Assembly: GCA_964412395.1 (NCBI GenBank)
Contig: CAYPOY010000071.1
Location: 1-18,886 of the forward strand
Reading direction: 5' to 3'
From: CAYPOY01 sp964412395
GTDB lineage: Bacteria; Chloroflexota; Anaerolineae; B4-G1
Length of the DNA stretch: 18,886 bases
In this document: positions 1 to 7,089 of the stretch, in pieces
Layout: every line of letters begins with the position of its first letter
Numbering within the stretch: position 1 is the first letter of the stretch
Position numbers and translations under genes: made by a program
Notes under the pieces: model-generated
Told to the model about the DNA's origin: nothing
Seen by the model: only the letters and a program-made list of their open reading frames with translations
Database searches by the model: none

Positions 1-6
1 GGTAAC

Positions 7-180
7 TACTCAGGCTGATGGGCGAAGGTCTACTCAGGCTGATGGGCGAAGGTCTCCCCAGGCTGATGGGCGAAGGTCTACTCAGGCTGATGGGCGAAGG
101 TCTCCCGACCGAGCCCTGTAGGCTGAATCTACTCAGGCTGATAGGCGAAGGTCTCCCGACCGAGCCCTGTAGGCTGAATC
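7..180. repeat. 24-bp tandem repeat array, upstream copy
   Basis: Five copies of a 24-bp unit (core CAGGCTGATGGGCGAAGGTC, preceded by TACT or TCCC) lie at 7-30, 31-54, 55-78, 79-102 and 130-153. Copies four and five are each followed by the same 27-bp segment containing CGACCGAGCC (103-129 and 154-180), so 79-129 and 130-180 form a 51-bp direct duplication with one substitution. The same unit recurs at 15346-15417. The unit length is a multiple of three and reads through as QADGRRS(T/P), but no start codon or ribosome site supports translation. An AT-rich stretch follows (181-220) that could hold a promoter; TAGAAT at 200-205 is -10-like but has no convincing -35. Confidence 0.9.
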
Positions 181-279
181 TATAGCATATGAATATCTTT
201 AGAATAACGAACAAGTTTACGGGTGACGCACGACCGCAAAGGTAATCGTGTATCCGCCGTTTGTCGAGAGGATGGAACA

Positions 280-651
280 ATGGGCTTGCAGACTGAATTT
301 GAATTTACCCTACCGGTAGGATACGTCGACCGTGAAGGTAACGTGCACAAGCACGGGACTATGCGCCTGGCGACGGCTATGGACGAGATCACGCCGCTGA
401 ACGACATGCGGGTACAGGCCAACGAGGCGTACCTGGTCATCGTGCTGCTCACACGGGTGATCACCAGCCTGGGGAGTTTGCGCCAGATCAACACCAGCGT
501 GGTTGAAAACCTCTTTGCGGCCGACCTGGCTTATCTGCAGGAATTTTATCGCCAGATCAATGAGACCGGCAAAACCACCCGCTCGGTGATCTGCCCCCAT
601 TGTAACAACACGCTGGAGGTGGATCTGGCCAACCTGGGGGGGGAATCATAG
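280..651 (+). CDS. phage tail assembly chaperone-like protein of an eCIS (Mu gp41 / P2 E-like)
   Basis: The 123-aa product starts with a beta-rich segment (FEFTLPVGY, residues 7-15, then the basic HKHGTMRL) and continues as helices from about residue 45 to 95. This is the layout of Mu gp41/P2 E-type tail assembly proteins, which in phages bind the tape measure and tube subunits during tail assembly. A CPHC knuckle (105-108) near the C-terminus is half of a possible zinc site. I chose ATG 280 over the GTG at 223 because GAGAGG (266-271) sits 8 nt upstream and the conserved-looking protein begins there. The last codons run through eight G residues (636-643) before TAG at 649-651. A -1 slip there would join the next ORF and give a 177-aa product. 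Family assignment is from remembered patterns, so moderate; the gene itself is certain. Confidence 0.8.
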   Translation: MGLQTEFEFTLPVGYVDREGNVHKHGTMRLATAMDEITPLNDMRVQANEAYLVIVLLTRVITSLGSLRQINTSVVENLFAADLAYLQEFYRQINETGKTTRSVICPHCNNTLEVDLANLGGES

Positions 652-688
652 GCTACCCCCTCGACCGCCTGCACGAGGAGGTAGCCTA
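636..688 (+). promoter_or_regulatory. putative programmed -1 ribosomal frameshift signal
   Basis: In the zero frame of the tail assembly gene, codons GGG (637-639) and GGG (640-642) are preceded by G636. This forms G_GGG_GGG, a valid X_XXY_YYZ slippery heptamer. The spacer is GAATCA (643-648, 6 nt). A hairpin follows: TAGGCTACC (649-657) pairs perfectly with GGTAGCCTA (680-688). After a C658/A679 mismatch, CCTCG (659-663) pairs with CGAGG (674-678), leaving a 10-nt loop. A -1 slip reads GGA ATC ATA GGC TAC and enters the DUF6760-like ORF. Spacing, frame and stem all fit known -1 frameshift sites of phage tail assembly genes. Alternatives are transcriptional slippage on G8 or a sequencing undercall of a G9 run. 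Confidence 0.7.
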
Positions 689-812
689 CGTCGCCTATCA
701 CTTCCACTGGCCGCTGGATGACATCCTGAACCTGGAGCACCGGCAGCGACGGCGGTGGGTGCAAGAGATTGCCAGGATCAACCGCAGGCTGAACGAAGCC
801 AGTAGGCAATGA
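648..812 (+). CDS. DUF6760-like small eCIS protein, no canonical start codon; probable -1 frameshift extension
   Basis: The reading frame encodes 53 clear residues from GYPLDRLHEE through HFHWPLDD and EHRQRRRWVQEI to TGA at 810-812. This resembles DUF6760, a small family found in eCIS operons next to the tail assembly gene (recognised from memory). The frame is open only back to a TAA at 603-605 and contains no ATG, GTG or TTG before the conserved part. The only nearby candidates are ATC 645, ATA 648 or an internal CTG at 669 that would remove YPLDR. The coordinates given start at ATA 648, which overlaps the upstream stop. The more likely route is a -1 frameshift at 636-642, giving an uninterrupted fusion reading GGIIGYPLD across the junction. 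Its stop overlaps the next ATG (ATGA, 809-812), so downstream translation is probably coupled. Confidence 0.75.
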   Translation: MGYPLDRLHEEVAYVAYHFHWPLDDILNLEHRQRRRWVQEIARINRRLNEASRQ

Positions 813-1003
813 ACAATGAAACAATGAACAATGAACAATCTGCCCCGTACGCTTTTAGAAGCGAAGACGATGAGGACGAGGGCGACTCGTCAATAGACGT
901 CGAGGACGTGGATCTGCAGGCCCTGGCCGAGGAGGTGTACGCGCTGCTCAAACAGGAGTTGCGACTGGAGCGCGAGCGACGGGGCTGGTGTCGAGTGTGG
1001 TGA
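809..1003 (+). CDS. 64-aa hypothetical protein with acidic N-half and LAxxVYxLLK...ERERR helix
   Basis: The ATG overlaps the preceding stop (ATGA), implying translational coupling. The N-terminus (MNNETMNNEQS) is encoded by a degenerate AATGAACAATG repeat at 809-838, so the ATGs at 824 and 833 are possible alternative starts. Residues 18-34 are strongly acidic (EDDEDEGDSS). From Asp35 the sequence becomes an amphipathic helix, DLQALAEEVYALLKQELRLE then RERR, matching the last 27 residues of the 836-aa protein encoded at 1834-4344 (DLKELAQRVYPLIKRM...IERERR). The shared motif suggests that both dock to the same partner in the particle, but function is unknown. It ends directly before the tube gene, with the tube gene's ribosome site overlapping its stop. 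Confidence 0.65.
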   Translation: MNNETMNNEQSAPYAFRSEDDEDEGDSSIDVEDVDLQALAEEVYALLKQELRLERERRGWCRVW

Positions 1004-1007
1004 GGAG
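1002..1007 (+). promoter_or_regulatory. ribosome binding site of the tube gene
   Basis: GAGGAG, overlapping the upstream TGA (1001-1003), lies 6 nt before ATG 1014. It fixes the start of the 241-aa tube protein at the extended N-terminus rather than at an internal Met. Confidence 0.6.
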
Positions 1008-1013
1008 AATAAA

Positions 1014-1739
1014 ATGAGTAGTCTAGTTCTCGGTACCAAATATACAAAGACGAATCGTATACCAACCACTTCTGGAGGAAGCGGCTTGACAAAAATGGCG
1101 GCGAGGATCGCCGTTGCGGTGACCCAACCGGTTCTGGGTGTGCGATTTGACCCGGCCCCGGCATATCTTTTCGTTGTAGAGTTGGAGGGGATCGCGATAG
1201 GGCTGTTTACTGAGTGTAGCGGGCTGGGGGTGAAACGCGATGTCGAAGAGTACAAGGAGGGGGGCGTCAATCATTATGTGCACAAGCTACCCGGTCGCCT
1301 CGAATTTAAGAACATTGTCCTGAAACGCGGCCTCAGTCTGTCACAAGCGCTCTGGGATTGGTTCTCAATCGGGGCATACGATTTCAATGTGCAGCGGATG
1401 AACTTTTCTATTATCCAGGGCGCTCCTGGGCATAATTTCGCGACGGCAGTTGCAGGTGCCGTTGGCCTCACCAGCAGTGAGAGCGGCGAAACCTGGCAGA
1501 GCGCCGCGCAGAACATCGCGTTTCAGGTGCTAGGGGGCGGGTTCGGTAAGGTTAAGCATTGGAATGTTGAAGACGCCTACCCGGTCCACTGGGAAGTCGC
1601 CTCCCTTACTACGTCAAGTACAATGGCCGCCATTGAAGAGATCGAAATCGCGCATCACGGGCTGTCACTTACTTACGAAGTTGGCACCCCAATGAGTCCG
1701 GGAGCGAGCGTGCTGGGGGTAGGTTTGTCTGCATTATAA
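1014..1739 (+). CDS. eCIS tail tube protein, T4 gp19 / Afp5-like, enlarged
   Basis: The core is a gp19/Hcp-fold tube subunit. VRFDPAPAYLFVVELEGI (43-60), FTECSGLGVKRDVEEYKEGG (65-84), HKLPGR (90-95), NIVLKRGLS and LWDWF (100-117), and the C-terminal strands NVEDAYPVHWEV through EIEIAHHGLSL are all typical. Usual members are about 145-160 aa; this one has 241. It adds about 42 N-terminal residues and about 45 residues (roughly 135-179, SIIQGAPGHN to GGGFGKV) where homologs have a short turn before W-N-x-x-x-A-x-P. In Afp-type systems a second tube protein forms the tube end or adaptor next to the baseplate. Its position just before LysM and VgrG genes fits that role. The regular tube gene is presumably upstream of the window. 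Confidence 0.88.
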   Translation: MSSLVLGTKYTKTNRIPTTSGGSGLTKMAARIAVAVTQPVLGVRFDPAPAYLFVVELEGIAIGLFTECSGLGVKRDVEEYKEGGVNHYVHKLPGRLEFKNIVLKRGLSLSQALWDWFSIGAYDFNVQRMNFSIIQGAPGHNFATAVAGAVGLTSSESGETWQSAAQNIAFQVLGGGFGKVKHWNVEDAYPVHWEVASLTTSSTMAAIEEIEIAHHGLSLTYEVGTPMSPGASVLGVGLSAL

Positions 1740-1833
1740 GCAGTAACATAGGGAACTTGGTTCCAACGACAAATGGCAAATGACCAAAAGATGAATGGAG
1801 ACCCAGGGGATTGAAATCGGTGAAAGATCCTGA

Positions 1834-4344
1834 ATGAGCAAAGATCAGGAAGCACCCAACCGGCAACCAGTTCAAAATACCTCAGAAGAGCGAGAGCGAA
1901 TCGCCCCTATCAGGCAGGCAGTCATCGCGCTGCAACGAAGAACCCGGCAGGCACTGTCGCCCTGGATTCGAGACCGGCTGCGGGCTACTACTGGTTCTCA
2001 ACCTGGGGAAAAAAGCCGTTCCGCCAGACGAGATAGACGAGGCCGAACCGCGCTAACCGTCGGAAACACCCGTTTGCTGCTGAACCGCGTGCAGCGCACC
2101 GTGGAGCGGGGAACGGTTTGGAAGCCGAACGTCGGTTCGCTAAGACCCGGCATGGTCGAACGTTTTACTCGCACGGTTGCCGGTCGCCTAACTTCCCATG
2201 GTATCCAGCCGATCGGTATCCAGCGACAGGCCCAACCCCTGGCGTGGGACTGGGAAGAAGATCTGGAATTAGTCCTGCCGGTTGGTTCTCCATCGTCAGG
2301 CCCAGGGAAATTCACCGTCGGGTCGAAGATGAAGGGCCCCAGTGTTTTTTCTGTGGGGCAACGGATTGAGCCACTGGCGTCTGTTTCCGCGGCCGCTCCC
2401 TGGGCGCCACGCCCGGCGGCCCCATCGCGGGCGATGGGCCGGCCGCGTCCTAAAAAACTTTCCCCCAGCTCCCGCCTGTACGCACGGGTCGAGGAAATTT
2501 TACCCGGTGAAAAGACTCGGCCCGAGGCCGAGCGTCCGCCAGAATCGTGGGCTCAGGGAGAGCAAGATCGAGCGGGCGCTGAGGAGACGACGACCGAGAC
2601 ACCGGCGCGTGGGCCGGAACCACGACGAGCGGTGGAACCACCACCGGCGCAACGTGAAGGGGGGGCGGATATGCCCCTACGCCTGGCAGGCGCCCCTGCC
2701 GGTGAAGAGTTGATATCCGAACGGCCAGAGGGCCAACCGCAAGTGCATCGGATGCCCCACCGGGCCGCCGAACCGCCGGTCCAACGCTGGGAAGCACCGG
2801 AGATGCCCTCCCGGACGGAGCCACGTCGGACAGCGCCCCCCGAGCCGTCGCCGCTCCCGCCGGAAACGGGCGCGGCTGTCGAGCCGCCACCGATCCGGCG
2901 GGAAGAAGCGCCGTTTGCACGACCGGAGGGACAGGCTGCCGAGCCACCATTTACTCGGCGCGAAGCAGAGCCAGATAAGCTGCCTCGGACGCGCCCGCCC
3001 GAGAAAGCAAGGCCCGGCCAACCCCCGCCCTCTCCAGAAGCGGGTCAGGCCGTCGAGCCACCACCGGTCCAGCGGGAAGAGGCATTAGATATGCCGCTGC
3101 GGGTGGAGCAGCCTGGAAAAGCGGTACCTGAACCGTCGGAACGCATGATGGAACCGCGCCGGACGGTAGGGCCGTCGTTGGTCCGGCGCGAAGAGGCAGC
3201 GGAGATGCCGTTGCGGGCGCAGCCGCCTCGGGAAGTGCCTGCCGGGCCACCCGCACGTCTGCCGGAACCGGCCCGGGTAGTGGAGCCGTCGCCGGTCCGG
3301 CGTGAAGAGACAGCGGAGGTGCCGTTACGGGCGCGGCCGCCTCGGGAAGCGCCTGTCGGGCCACCCGCACGTCCGTCAGAACCAGGCCGGGTAGCGGAGC
3401 CGCTACTGGTCCGGCGTGAAGAGGCAGCAGAGATGCCGTTGCGGGCGCGGCCGCCTCGGGAAGCGCCTGTTGGGCCACCCGCACGTCCGCCGGAACCGGC
3501 CCAGGCGGCGGAGCCACTGGTGCGGCGCCACGTGGAGCAGGACACATCTGGCGAACCTCCAATGACTTTGGGGAGAGATATCCTGGGTCGGGCGGCCGCG
3601 AGGACAAGGCTACCGTTGAGCAAGCCGCCAGCGCCGGCCAGCAGCAGAACGGCCGGGGTGCGACGGAAGGTGAGGCCCGGGCTGGTCAAGATGAAGCGAC
3701 GTCCGCTGACGACGAGAAGGTTAGACCGGGCTCTTGGTCGCGTCCGCTCGCGCATCGCTTCGCCGGCGCTCTACACCCGGAGCCCTGACGTGTACGTTGG
3801 GCCGGGCCCTTCGCTTACCCTGTCAGGACTTGAGTCAACCCATTTGGATCGCACGCGTCCGGCCAGTATCCGGTCCATTTCTCGAACGGTCGAGTCATCC
3901 CAGGTACAGGCGCTTTTCGAGGTTGGGAGAGCCAGAGGTGATGCGCGAATGACCTTGCCCCTCCCTCTCCGGCCGGCCCCGGCCTCTTCCGGCTCTTCAG
4001 CTCGTTCATCGCGGGCAAAGGCCGACCGCAGCGGTCAGCAGGCCAAAGCTATCACTGTTCCATCCATCGCCAGCCAGCCCGACGAGTTGTCCTTGCCACT
4101 GGCACCGCTGCCAGCGCCCCGGTCGGCCCCGGCAGAGGTGATTCAGCGCCAACCTGTGTCACCTGGTACAAGTTTGATTCAGGAGGCAGAGCCTTTGCCC
4201 CCTACAATTGTGCAAAGAGCTGAGGGCAGCCGGACGTCAGGTGACAGCGGCGGTGAGCCAGACCTGAAAGAATTGGCCCAACGAGTCTATCCGCTCATCA
4301 AGCGCATGCTGGTCATTGAGCGTGAGCGCAGGCCGGATCGGTAG
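1834..4344 (+). CDS. 836-aa proline/arginine-rich repeat protein with eCIS C-terminal helix motif
   Basis: No enzymatic domain is recognisable. Residues 1-130 are basic with helix-forming stretches (IRQAVIALQRRTRQAL). A segment around 145-165 (WDWEEDLELVLPVGS) looks structured. Residues about 190-570 are rich in Pro, Arg, Glu and Ala and contain eight related units starting EPPPxxREE; four run in perfect 38-aa register (3055-3510). Residues 590-660 are very basic. The final 27 residues, from Asp810 (DLKELAQRVYPLIKRM...IERERR), match the end of the 64-aa protein at 809-1003. It sits between tube and LysM genes, where Afp6-like or linker proteins occur, so it could be an unstructured linker, ruler or cargo-docking component; this is speculative. 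The ATG at 1834 has only a weak ribosome site. GC content and codon use are shaped by the repeats. Confidence 0.7.
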   Translation: MSKDQEAPNRQPVQNTSEERERIAPIRQAVIALQRRTRQALSPWIRDRLRATTGSQPGEKSRSARRDRRGRTALTVGNTRLLLNRVQRTVERGTVWKPNVGSLRPGMVERFTRTVAGRLTSHGIQPIGIQRQAQPLAWDWEEDLELVLPVGSPSSGPGKFTVGSKMKGPSVFSVGQRIEPLASVSAAAPWAPRPAAPSRAMGRPRPKKLSPSSRLYARVEEILPGEKTRPEAERPPESWAQGEQDRAGAEETTTETPARGPEPRRAVEPPPAQREGGADMPLRLAGAPAGEELISERPEGQPQVHRMPHRAAEPPVQRWEAPEMPSRTEPRRTAPPEPSPLPPETGAAVEPPPIRREEAPFARPEGQAAEPPFTRREAEPDKLPRTRPPEKARPGQPPPSPEAGQAVEPPPVQREEALDMPLRVEQPGKAVPEPSERMMEPRRTVGPSLVRREEAAEMPLRAQPPREVPAGPPARLPEPARVVEPSPVRREETAEVPLRARPPREAPVGPPARPSEPGRVAEPLLVRREEAAEMPLRARPPREAPVGPPARPPEPAQAAEPLVRRHVEQDTSGEPPMTLGRDILGRAAARTRLPLSKPPAPASSRTAGVRRKVRPGLVKMKRRPLTTRRLDRALGRVRSRIASPALYTRSPDVYVGPGPSLTLSGLESTHLDRTRPASIRSISRTVESSQVQALFEVGRARGDARMTLPLPLRPAPASSGSSARSSRAKADRSGQQAKAITVPSIASQPDELSLPLAPLPAPRSAPAEVIQRQPVSPGTSLIQEAEPLPPTIVQRAEGSRTSGDSGGEPDLKELAQRVYPLIKRMLVIERERRPDR
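2635..3510 (+). repeat. in-frame 114-bp (38-aa) coding repeats
   Basis: Units begin at each EP/GP-P-x-x-x-REE block: 2635-2769 (45 aa), 2770-2880 (37 aa), 2881-2940 (20 aa), then 2941-3054, 3055-3168, 3169-3282, 3283-3396 and 3397-3510, each exactly 114 bp. A partial unit follows from 3511. The last three full units are nearly identical at DNA level (for example GTCCGGCG at 3181, 3295 and 3409), while earlier ones are diverged. This pattern points to recent unequal expansion at the 3' end. The protein consensus is EPxxVRREEAAEMPLRARPP then REAPVGPPARPPEPARVV. Confidence 0.9.
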
Positions 4345-4377
4345 GTCGGATTTGCTATCCGACCAGGCGCAACGCCT
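4345..4377 (+). repeat. two adjacent small stem-loops (REP-like) between genes
   Basis: GTCGGAT (4345-4351) pairs with ATCCGAC (4357-4363) around a 5-nt loop. AGGCG (4365-4369) pairs with CGCCT (4373-4377) around CAA. The pair follows the TAG of the 836-aa gene directly and precedes the LysM gene. There is no U-tract, so this is more like a REP element or RNA processing/stability site than an intrinsic terminator. Confidence 0.55.
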
Positions 4378-4410
4378 TGCATTTCAGTACTGAACTAGAG
4401 GAGTGATACT

Positions 4411-5106
4411 ATGGCATTAACAGGGCTTCCCGATCAGATAGAGTACGCTATCATTGAAACTGTCAGCGAACAGGGACAACCAGATGGTTACGTTAAGCTT
4501 GAGTGCCAGTTTAACCCAAACAAGTTAAAGATTCAAAAGTCGGTTTCGTGGGCTAGCGGCAAGAACGATCTCACCCCGGGCAGGAACGCGCCCGATCTAG
4601 ATTTCGGTGGTGGGAAACCGGCCACCTTTACCCTCGACCTTCTGTTTGATACCACCAGGGAAGTCATTGTGGCCAATCGGGACGTGCGTCAGTACACCAA
4701 TGAACTCTTGAAGTTGACTATGTTGCGAAAACAAGGTGGAGATATATTGCCTCCCCCGCTGGTCAGGTTTCAATGGGGCAAGCTCCTGTTCTTCATGGCC
4801 GTCGTCACGGATGTGACGATAACCTATACGCTGTTCCATGCGAATGGCTTGCCAGCACGAGCCACTGCGAGCGTTACGTTTAAGCAACAGGACACGACAG
4901 ATGATGAAGAAGCATATCAGAACCCGACCACGCGCACCACAGCTAGAAAGACCCGGGTGGTGCAGGCAGGAGACAGGTTGGATTTGATCGCCTACCAGGA
5001 ATACGGACATCCGTCGCACTGGCGTCACCTGGCCGCGGCCAACAACTTGCTTGATCCTGGAGATTTGGTGCAGGGACAAATCCTGGTGATCCCCCCACTG
5101 CCGTAG
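4411..5106 (+). CDS. LysM-domain baseplate protein, Afp7-like
   Basis: The 231-aa protein has an N-terminal beta-rich domain (residues 1-150) with the typical start of this family: YVKLECQFNPNKLKIQKSV, then GGKPATFTLDLLFDTT. It ends in a LysM-like module (about 182-231) with VVQAGDRLDLIAYQEYG, the W-R-H-L-A-A-N-N segment, and the closing GQILVIPP. In Afp and PVC particles the equivalent LysM protein caps the junction between tube and VgrG hub; here LysM is a structural module rather than proof of peptidoglycan binding. AGAGGAG lies 8 nt before the ATG. The VgrG gene follows at 31 nt, suggesting one transcript. Confidence 0.88.
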   Translation: MALTGLPDQIEYAIIETVSEQGQPDGYVKLECQFNPNKLKIQKSVSWASGKNDLTPGRNAPDLDFGGGKPATFTLDLLFDTTREVIVANRDVRQYTNELLKLTMLRKQGGDILPPPLVRFQWGKLLFFMAVVTDVTITYTLFHANGLPARATASVTFKQQDTTDDEEAYQNPTTRTTARKTRVVQAGDRLDLIAYQEYGHPSHWRHLAAANNLLDPGDLVQGQILVIPPLP

Positions 5107-5137
5107 CATTGTTGGAGAGGAGAGAGGAGAGAAGGCC

Positions 5138-7072
5138 ATGCCGGAGAGTGTCATCATCACTATCAATGGACGAGAACAGACTGATTTGGGGCTGGATCTG
5201 CTAGAAGTGGTGGTAGATACCCACCTGTACATGCCGGCCATGTTTACCATCACCGTCAAAGACGAGCTTGACCCCCAGACCGGCAAACTAACCTATGCTG
5301 ATGCTGACGACGTCTTTAAGGTCGGGGCCGAAGTCAAGATCGAGGTCGAAACCGATGAGATCCGGGACGTGCCACGGGTGGTCAAGGGCACCATCATCAT
5401 CGGGGAAATTACGGCCATAGAGCCCTACTTCTCGGCAGACGGTGTAGCCACCCTGCAAATACGAGGTTACGACCGTTCCCATCGCTTGACCCGGGGGAAA
5501 AAGACCCGCACGTATGGGGATGCCAATCCCAAAGGGAGTGGGATTACCGAAGACAAGATTGTCCAAACCATCGTTCAGGAGACGGCGGGCATCACCGGCA
5601 GCACAATAGATACCAGCGGCCTCAGCAAGGTCAAGTCCCACTACGTGATGCAGTACAACCAGAGCGACCTGGAATTTCTGTGGTCGCGGGCGTGTCTCCT
5701 GGGCTACCAGGTGTACGTCGAGGACAAAAAACTCTATTTTCAAAAAGCCGATGCCCACCGGGGCCAGGAGAGCGATAAACCCGCTAATCTCGCCTGGCCC
5801 CTCAACCTGAGCAGTTTTGAGCCCCGGTTGACGCTGATGCATCAGGTAGAAAAGGCAGTGGTCAAGGGGTGGAACCCGGAAGCTAAAGAGCCGATTGAGG
5901 GCATAGCTGATACCGACAGTAGCAAGACAATACCCCAAATTGGACTGAACAAAAAGGGAAGCGCCCTGGCCAAAGAGGCATTTAGAGGTAGTACGGCCGA
6001 GGAGGTCGTGGTGGATCACCCAGTTTTGACCTTGAACCAGGCCAAGGCCATGGCCGCCGCCCGCTTCGCCGAGGCCGAGAGCGAGTTTATCCATGCGGAC
6101 GGCGAATGTCGCCAGGGCGACCCCCGGCTGATCGCCGGCCGGCTGGTCACCATCGAGGGGGTGGGCCAAAAGTTCAGCGGCGACTACTATGTGACCGAAG
6201 CCCGGCACGTCTATGCCAAAGGATCGTACCAGGTGACGTTCAGCGTCACCGGGCGTACTCCCAATACCCTCAGCTATCTGTTGCATGGAGACAACGGTCA
6301 CCACCGAGAGAATATCTACGGAGTAGTGACCGCCAAAGTCACCAGTCTAGAAGACCCAGAGGAACTGGGCCGGGTGCAGGTCATGTTCCCCTGGCTACCC
6401 AGGTACAAAGATGCCGACCTGGCCAGCAATTGGGCTCGCGTCGCCACCCCGATGGCTGGCAAAGAGCGGGGCTTCTTCTTCCTGCCGGAGGTTGACGACG
6501 AGGTGTTGGTGGTTTTTGAACACAGCGACGTCAATTATCCTTACATTGTGGGGATGCTGTGGAACAACACCGACAAGCCGCCTGCTGGCACCAAGGGCAT
6601 CCTGGCCGATGACAAAAAGAAGGTCAACCAGCGCGTCTTGCGTTCGCGCAGTGGCCACGTGATCGTCCTGGACGACACAGAGGGCGAAGAACAGATCATT
6701 ATCCAGGACATGACGGGGAAAAACCAGATCGTCATTAACTCGAAGGAGAACACGATGACGATCAACGTCGAAAAAGATCTGATCATCCAGGCCAAGGGGG
6801 ATACGACGATCGAAGCCCAAGGAAATATGACTCTGAAGAGTACCGGCGACCTATCTATGGAATGCAAGAACTTGAACGTCAAGACCCAGGCGAATGCCAA
6901 ACTGGAAGCTATGTCCAACCTGGATCTGAAGGCAACCGGGCAACTCAATCTCAAGGGCATGAAAACCTCCCTTACCGGCGATACTATGGCGGAAGTTAAA
7001 TCCAACGCGGCGATCCAGATTCAATCCAGCGCGATGGTCAAGGTTCAGGGCAATCCAATCATGCTAAATTAA
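5138..7072 (+). CDS. VgrG-like spike/hub protein, Afp8-like (gp27-gp5 fusion)
   Basis: The 644-aa protein has the gp27-like hub part in residues 1-370 (MPESVIITINGREQTDL, later SHYVMQYNQSDLEFLWSRAC and LGYQVYVEDKKLYF). A gp5-like OB-fold follows at about 393-480 (IYGVVTAKVTSLEDPEELGR, then ARVATPMAGKERGFFFLPEV). The C-terminal needle is a repetitive beta-helix from about 505 to 644, with alternating short strands such as TTIEAQGNMTLKSTGDLSME. No lysozyme or effector domain is appended; the protein ends in the needle, where the separate PAAR protein would sit. A purine-rich stretch with repeated GAGAGGAG precedes the ATG. It forms the trimeric central spike that punctures the target membrane. 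Confidence 0.93.
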   Translation: MPESVIITINGREQTDLGLDLLEVVVDTHLYMPAMFTITVKDELDPQTGKLTYADADDVFKVGAEVKIEVETDEIRDVPRVVKGTIIIGEITAIEPYFSADGVATLQIRGYDRSHRLTRGKKTRTYGDANPKGSGITEDKIVQTIVQETAGITGSTIDTSGLSKVKSHYVMQYNQSDLEFLWSRACLLGYQVYVEDKKLYFQKADAHRGQESDKPANLAWPLNLSSFEPRLTLMHQVEKAVVKGWNPEAKEPIEGIADTDSSKTIPQIGLNKKGSALAKEAFRGSTAEEVVVDHPVLTLNQAKAMAAARFAEAESEFIHADGECRQGDPRLIAGRLVTIEGVGQKFSGDYYVTEARHVYAKGSYQVTFSVTGRTPNTLSYLLHGDNGHHRENIYGVVTAKVTSLEDPEELGRVQVMFPWLPRYKDADLASNWARVATPMAGKERGFFFLPEVDDEVLVVFEHSDVNYPYIVGMLWNNTDKPPAGTKGILADDKKKVNQRVLRSRSGHVIVLDDTEGEEQIIIQDMTGKNQIVINSKENTMTINVEKDLIIQAKGDTTIEAQGNMTLKSTGDLSMECKNLNVKTQANAKLEAMSNLDLKATGQLNLKGMKTSLTGDTMAEVKSNAAIQIQSSAMVKVQGNPIMLN

Positions 7073-7089
7073 CTATAAGGAGTTGTTTT

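Noticed and set aside
7..180. CRISPR array
   Set aside because: Units are directly contiguous at 24 bp with no unique spacers, and no cas gene is present.
223..279. GTG 223 start for the tail assembly gene
   Set aside because: The extra 19 residues have no resemblance to the family and no ribosome site. ATG 280 has GAGAGG at good spacing.
2951..3755. Long minus-strand frames of 218 and 236 codons opposite the 836-aa gene
   Set aside because: They mirror the 114-bp repeats and consist of low-complexity Ala/Pro or Gly/Arg runs without ribosome sites. The + frame continues without interruption and ends in a motif shared with another protein.
4345..4377. Intrinsic terminator after the 836-aa gene
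   Set aside because: The two hairpins lack a following U-tract and the LysM gene is only 66 nt away on the same strand, so an operon-internal REP-like element is more likely.
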